43,420 bases of DNA, taken from NCBI GenBank assembly GCA_026168805.1, contig JAPFDS010000040.1:1-43420 (forward strand), given 5' to 3'. The notes beneath the pieces were generated by a model, which was not told the DNA's origin, made no database searches, and saw only the letters and a program-made list of their open reading frames with translations. Positions 41,507-43,420 of the stretch are shown here, one piece after another (within the stretch, counting starts at the first letter, position 1; every line of letters starts with the position of its first letter). This DNA comes from Caryophanales bacterium. Lineage in GTDB: Bacteria; Bacillota; Bacilli; Bacillales; Amphibacillaceae. The position numbers and the translations under genes were made by a program.

Positions 41507-41911
41507 TTACATTTTAATTTCCACAACTTCAGGTTGCTGCTCTTCACCGTATAATGTTATCGTCGCTTCATAGTCACCTTTCCAACGTACTGATACGTTT
41601 GAGGAATCGAGAGTTTTCCCATCATTACTAATACTTTTATCCAAATGTCTCCACCAACTGTATTTAATTCTAACGGTGGATGGACCAAAGTAAAAAGCCG
41701 AACCTTTTTGAACAACTTTAATCGTATGAACATCATTTGGAGAATGACTTTCTACAAGTGTAACTTCTTTAAAATACATACTGTAAGAAAAGATGACTAC
41801 AAATAGAATAATTGGACTTAATAAAAGCGCAACAATAGCGAGAAAGACCCATTTTATCTTTTTTTTGATGTTTTTATTGTTTTGTTCGAGGTCATTATTA
41901 TCACTAGTCAT
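41507..41911 (-). CDS. membrane-anchored DUF5412-like protein
   Basis: 134 residues: a polar N-terminus, one helix (WVFLAIVALLLSPIILFVVI), then an extracytoplasmic beta-rich domain with EVTLVESHSPNDVHTIKVVQKG, FYFGPSTVRIKYSWW, VRWKGDYEATITL. This order resembles DUF5412 proteins of Bacillaceae, but I hold that family name weakly. The start is preceded by AAAGGAAG. A weak hairpin (ACAATC/GATTGT near 41458-41475) follows the gene. Function unknown. Confidence 0.7.
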   Translation of the reverse strand: MTSDNNDLEQNNKNIKKKIKWVFLAIVALLLSPIILFVVIFSYSMYFKEVTLVESHSPNDVHTIKVVQKGSAFYFGPSTVRIKYSWWRHLDKSISNDGKTLDSSNVSVRWKGDYEATITLYGEEQQPEVVEIKM

Positions 41912-42039
41912 TTATGCACTTCCTTTTTTAAAAACCTTCATACAATATACGTTCACCCTTCTGATGCAACATAATGGTCTCATTGATGCATCATCCTTAT
42001 TATGTGAAAGCGACCGATTCTAGAAGACTTGATTTCAAG

Positions 42040-43065
42040 TTACATCAAAACATTTTCACATAAATTCCAATCAAACCACCTTGCATGTCCATCTGTCTCT
42101 CCAACGGTACGTTTCTCTATTTTCCCGTTAATAATGGAGTCTACATGAAGCTTTCTGTCATCAATATTATTGTAAATATGGAAGACATCTCTATCGCTTC
42201 CTATTTCATTGACCTTTTTAATTAGTTCACTCTTTACTTCGCTCGGCATTTGGTTAGCTACATGCGTATGGAAGATACAAATGGTCGTGTCATCGGGAAC
42301 ATCTTTGACTACTTTCGAAAGCAAAGCCACTCCATCTCCTTCTATGAGGTTAGGAGGATGTAATCGCAATTGCTTCACTGCACTTTCAAAGTTTTCTAGC
42401 CTATCTTTATGTTCTGGCCATATAAGTGCTTTTAACCATACATAGTCATCTTCATTGGTAAGATCGCTAATGTGCAAATCTATGCCTAATCGATCATTTA
42501 CTGGAGGGGTTACGGACAATAAACGATGAGAAATATTCCCCTTACGTACTGTGGAGGTTAGACGTACAAAAGAATCATCATTCCCATAGGTTTGATCACT
42601 ATTATATGAGTAAGAATAATGGTCCCATAGTAACTGCAACCCTGCACTAGTACCGATTTCTATGAGTGTGAGTGGCTTATGCGTTTGTTGGTATATGAAA
42701 CAAAATACCGGATACAAATACGCACATCTCCGTACTTCATTTGTTTGGACGAGCTTGTTTTTTAGGAGATATTTTATCTTCTCAGTGTGTACCATACAAA
42801 AATCTTTAAATAATGGGAAAGGATTATCTTCCCTTTTCACTTCATTCACTACACTCGGATAAAATTCTTTCAGCTCATGATCTGTACCTTGGAGTAATAA
42901 ATAATGAACAGCTCCAAAGAGTAGATTTGGAACAGGTTGCCCTTCCCTTGCGTGCAAACATAGATGCAATAAATCATTATCCTTTGCAATTTGTACGGAC
43001 AAATTTTTATAAAGCTCACTTGATCCCTCACATTGTGAACCTCTCGGCACTGAAGTACCGAGCAT
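42040..43065 (-). CDS. DUF2332 family protein with 5' end replaced by an IS insertion
   Basis: 341 residues in the present frame. Family motifs: CEGSSELYKNL, HAREGQPVPNLLFGAVHYLL, a methyltransferase-like LIEIGTSAGLQLLWDHY, DLHISDLTNEDDYVWLKALI, LRLHPPNLIEGDGVALLSK, CIFHTHVANQMP and DGHARWFDW. DUF2332 proteins have an AdoMet-like fold but unknown reaction. The first 11 residues (MLGTSVPRGSQ) are encoded by the right end of an IS200/IS605 element ending at 43035; family similarity starts only at CEGSS. The native start (about 15-20 residues) is gone and the present ATG lacks a ribosome site, so the gene is probably inactive. Confidence 0.82.
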   Translation of the reverse strand: MLGTSVPRGSQCEGSSELYKNLSVQIAKDNDLLHLCLHAREGQPVPNLLFGAVHYLLLQGTDHELKEFYPSVVNEVKREDNPFPLFKDFCMVHTEKIKYLLKNKLVQTNEVRRCAYLYPVFCFIYQQTHKPLTLIEIGTSAGLQLLWDHYSYSYNSDQTYGNDDSFVRLTSTVRKGNISHRLLSVTPPVNDRLGIDLHISDLTNEDDYVWLKALIWPEHKDRLENFESAVKQLRLHPPNLIEGDGVALLSKVVKDVPDDTTICIFHTHVANQMPSEVKSELIKKVNEIGSDRDVFHIYNNIDDRKLHVDSIINGKIEKRTVGETDGHARWFDWNLCENVLM

Positions 43066-43170
43066 CCAAAAATCGGATACATCAAAGATGTTTCTCGTTT
43101 CATAGAGCCGAGCAATCCCGCACTCTCCGCGAAGGCGCGTTCCGCACCTGAAAATTTTTATTTAAGCTAT
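43035..43170 (-). ncRNA. probable omega-RNA (right-end RNA) of the IS200/IS605 element
   Basis: Downstream of tnpB on the minus strand lies a structured stretch typical of IS605 right ends: GGAACGCGCCTTCGCGG (hairpin), GAGTGCGGGATTGCTCGG, then a hairpin CTCGGTAC/GTGCCGAG (43043-43062) and AGGTTCAC at the very end (43035-43042). In TnpB systems this transcript is the guide RNA scaffold, with the guide taken from the flank just beyond the end, here AATGTGAGGGATCAAGTGAG within the DUF2332 gene. The 5' boundary is unknown and may run into tnpB. Confidence 0.6.
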
Positions 43171-43420
43171 TTAGTGCATCCCAAGGTGCAGAATGTTTTT
43201 AGCCGCATTAATATCTCGGTGTTCCTTATACCCACAAGGACATTCATGCACTCTATGTGTGAGTGTCTTTTTAACGATTTTTTTACAGTTAAAGCACATC
43301 TGACTTGTGTTATATGGATCGACACATTTCACTTGTTTACCAGCATTTTCAGCTTTGTAAGTAGTAAATTGTATCAATTGATTCCACGCACTGTCTGCAA
43401 TGCTCTTTGCAAGGCTATGG
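43171..43420 (-). CDS. tnpB: TnpB RNA-guided nuclease, C-terminal part (partial)
   Basis: Partial at the right edge: the frame is open to base 43420, reading HSLAKSIADSAWNQLIQFTT then YKAENAGKQVKCVDPYNTSQ, the C-terminal region of TnpB. The zinc-ribbon cysteines are present (MCFNCKK and HECPCG), and the last RuvC aspartate is in HRDINAAKNIL. TnpB is a programmable DNA nuclease that protects IS200/IS605 donor sites. The RuvC I/II motifs lie outside the window. It ends 135 bases before the element's right end. Confidence 0.9.
   Translation of the reverse strand, partial: HSLAKSIADSAWNQLIQFTTYKAENAGKQVKCVDPYNTSQMCFNCKKIVKKTLTHRVHECPCGYKEHRDINAAKNILHLGMH

Larger units (their letters stand above)
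43035..43420 (-). mobile_element. IS200/IS605 family element, 3' part
   Basis: The window's right edge holds the C-terminal part of tnpB, its 3' untranslated/omega-RNA region, and the element end GGTTCAC at 43035. The rest of the element lies outside the window. The junction falls inside a DUF2332 gene. Confidence 0.75.

Overview
The window is a low-GC Gram-positive chromosome segment, most likely from a halotolerant member of the Bacillaceae. This rests on strong Shine-Dalgarno sites, frequent GTG/TTG starts, short lipoproteins, thi-box and cobalamin riboswitches, a BCCT osmolyte transporter, and proteins close to Bacillus subtilis IolS, Maf, Fra/YdhG and ThiM. The species is inferred, not proven.

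Layout. 1-6.5 kb: a 5'-truncated mnmH, a GNAT gene, maf with a DUF4358 lipoprotein, an IolS-like aldo/keto reductase, a 224-bp element with inverted ends, an EamA exporter and an MFS transporter. 6.5-12.3 kb: a four-gene metal-chelate (probably heme or siderophore) ABC import operon that also encodes a ferrochelatase-family protein, followed by an HrtAB-like ABC exporter pair; together these look like a heme/iron homeostasis block. 12.3-15.9 kb: a BCCT transporter, an unrecognised protein, then a TPP riboswitch driving thiM and a Lin0512-family gene. 15.95-16.33 kb: seven to eight tandem copies of a 51-bp hairpin-bearing unit.

16.3-22.9 kb is the most striking region. A cobalamin riboswitch with an attenuator precedes a five-gene operon: a wall-anchored protein with an alpha/alpha-barrel-like (prenyltransferase-repeat) domain, a lipoprotein with a DUF4430 (transcobalamin C-terminal-like) domain, EcfT, a fused EcfAA' ATPase and an ECF S component. 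In animal intrinsic factor and transcobalamin the two domain types form one polypeptide; here they are on separate, differently anchored proteins ahead of a dedicated ECF transporter. I read this as a split, surface-displayed B12 capture and uptake system.

23-30.4 kb holds unlinked small units: a coiled-coil protein, PadR/DUF2812, a LacI regulator, a ferredoxin, a nitroreductase, a FrnE/DsbA oxidoreductase, a class-A-beta-lactamase-like protein lacking the SxxK lysine, and an SDR gene behind a second TPP riboswitch. 30.4-43.4 kb is accessory-like: many small lipoproteins and membrane proteins, several broken (a lost start codon, a frame split, a stop-interrupted remnant, a duplicated 3' tail), an autoregulated XRE/membrane protein pair, Fra, GNAT, TSUP, an FMO-like flavoprotein and an AraC regulator. 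The right edge is the 3' part of an IS200/IS605 element (tnpB and probable omega-RNA) inserted into the 5' end of a DUF2332 gene.

Functional calls come from reading motifs by eye; no database search was possible.
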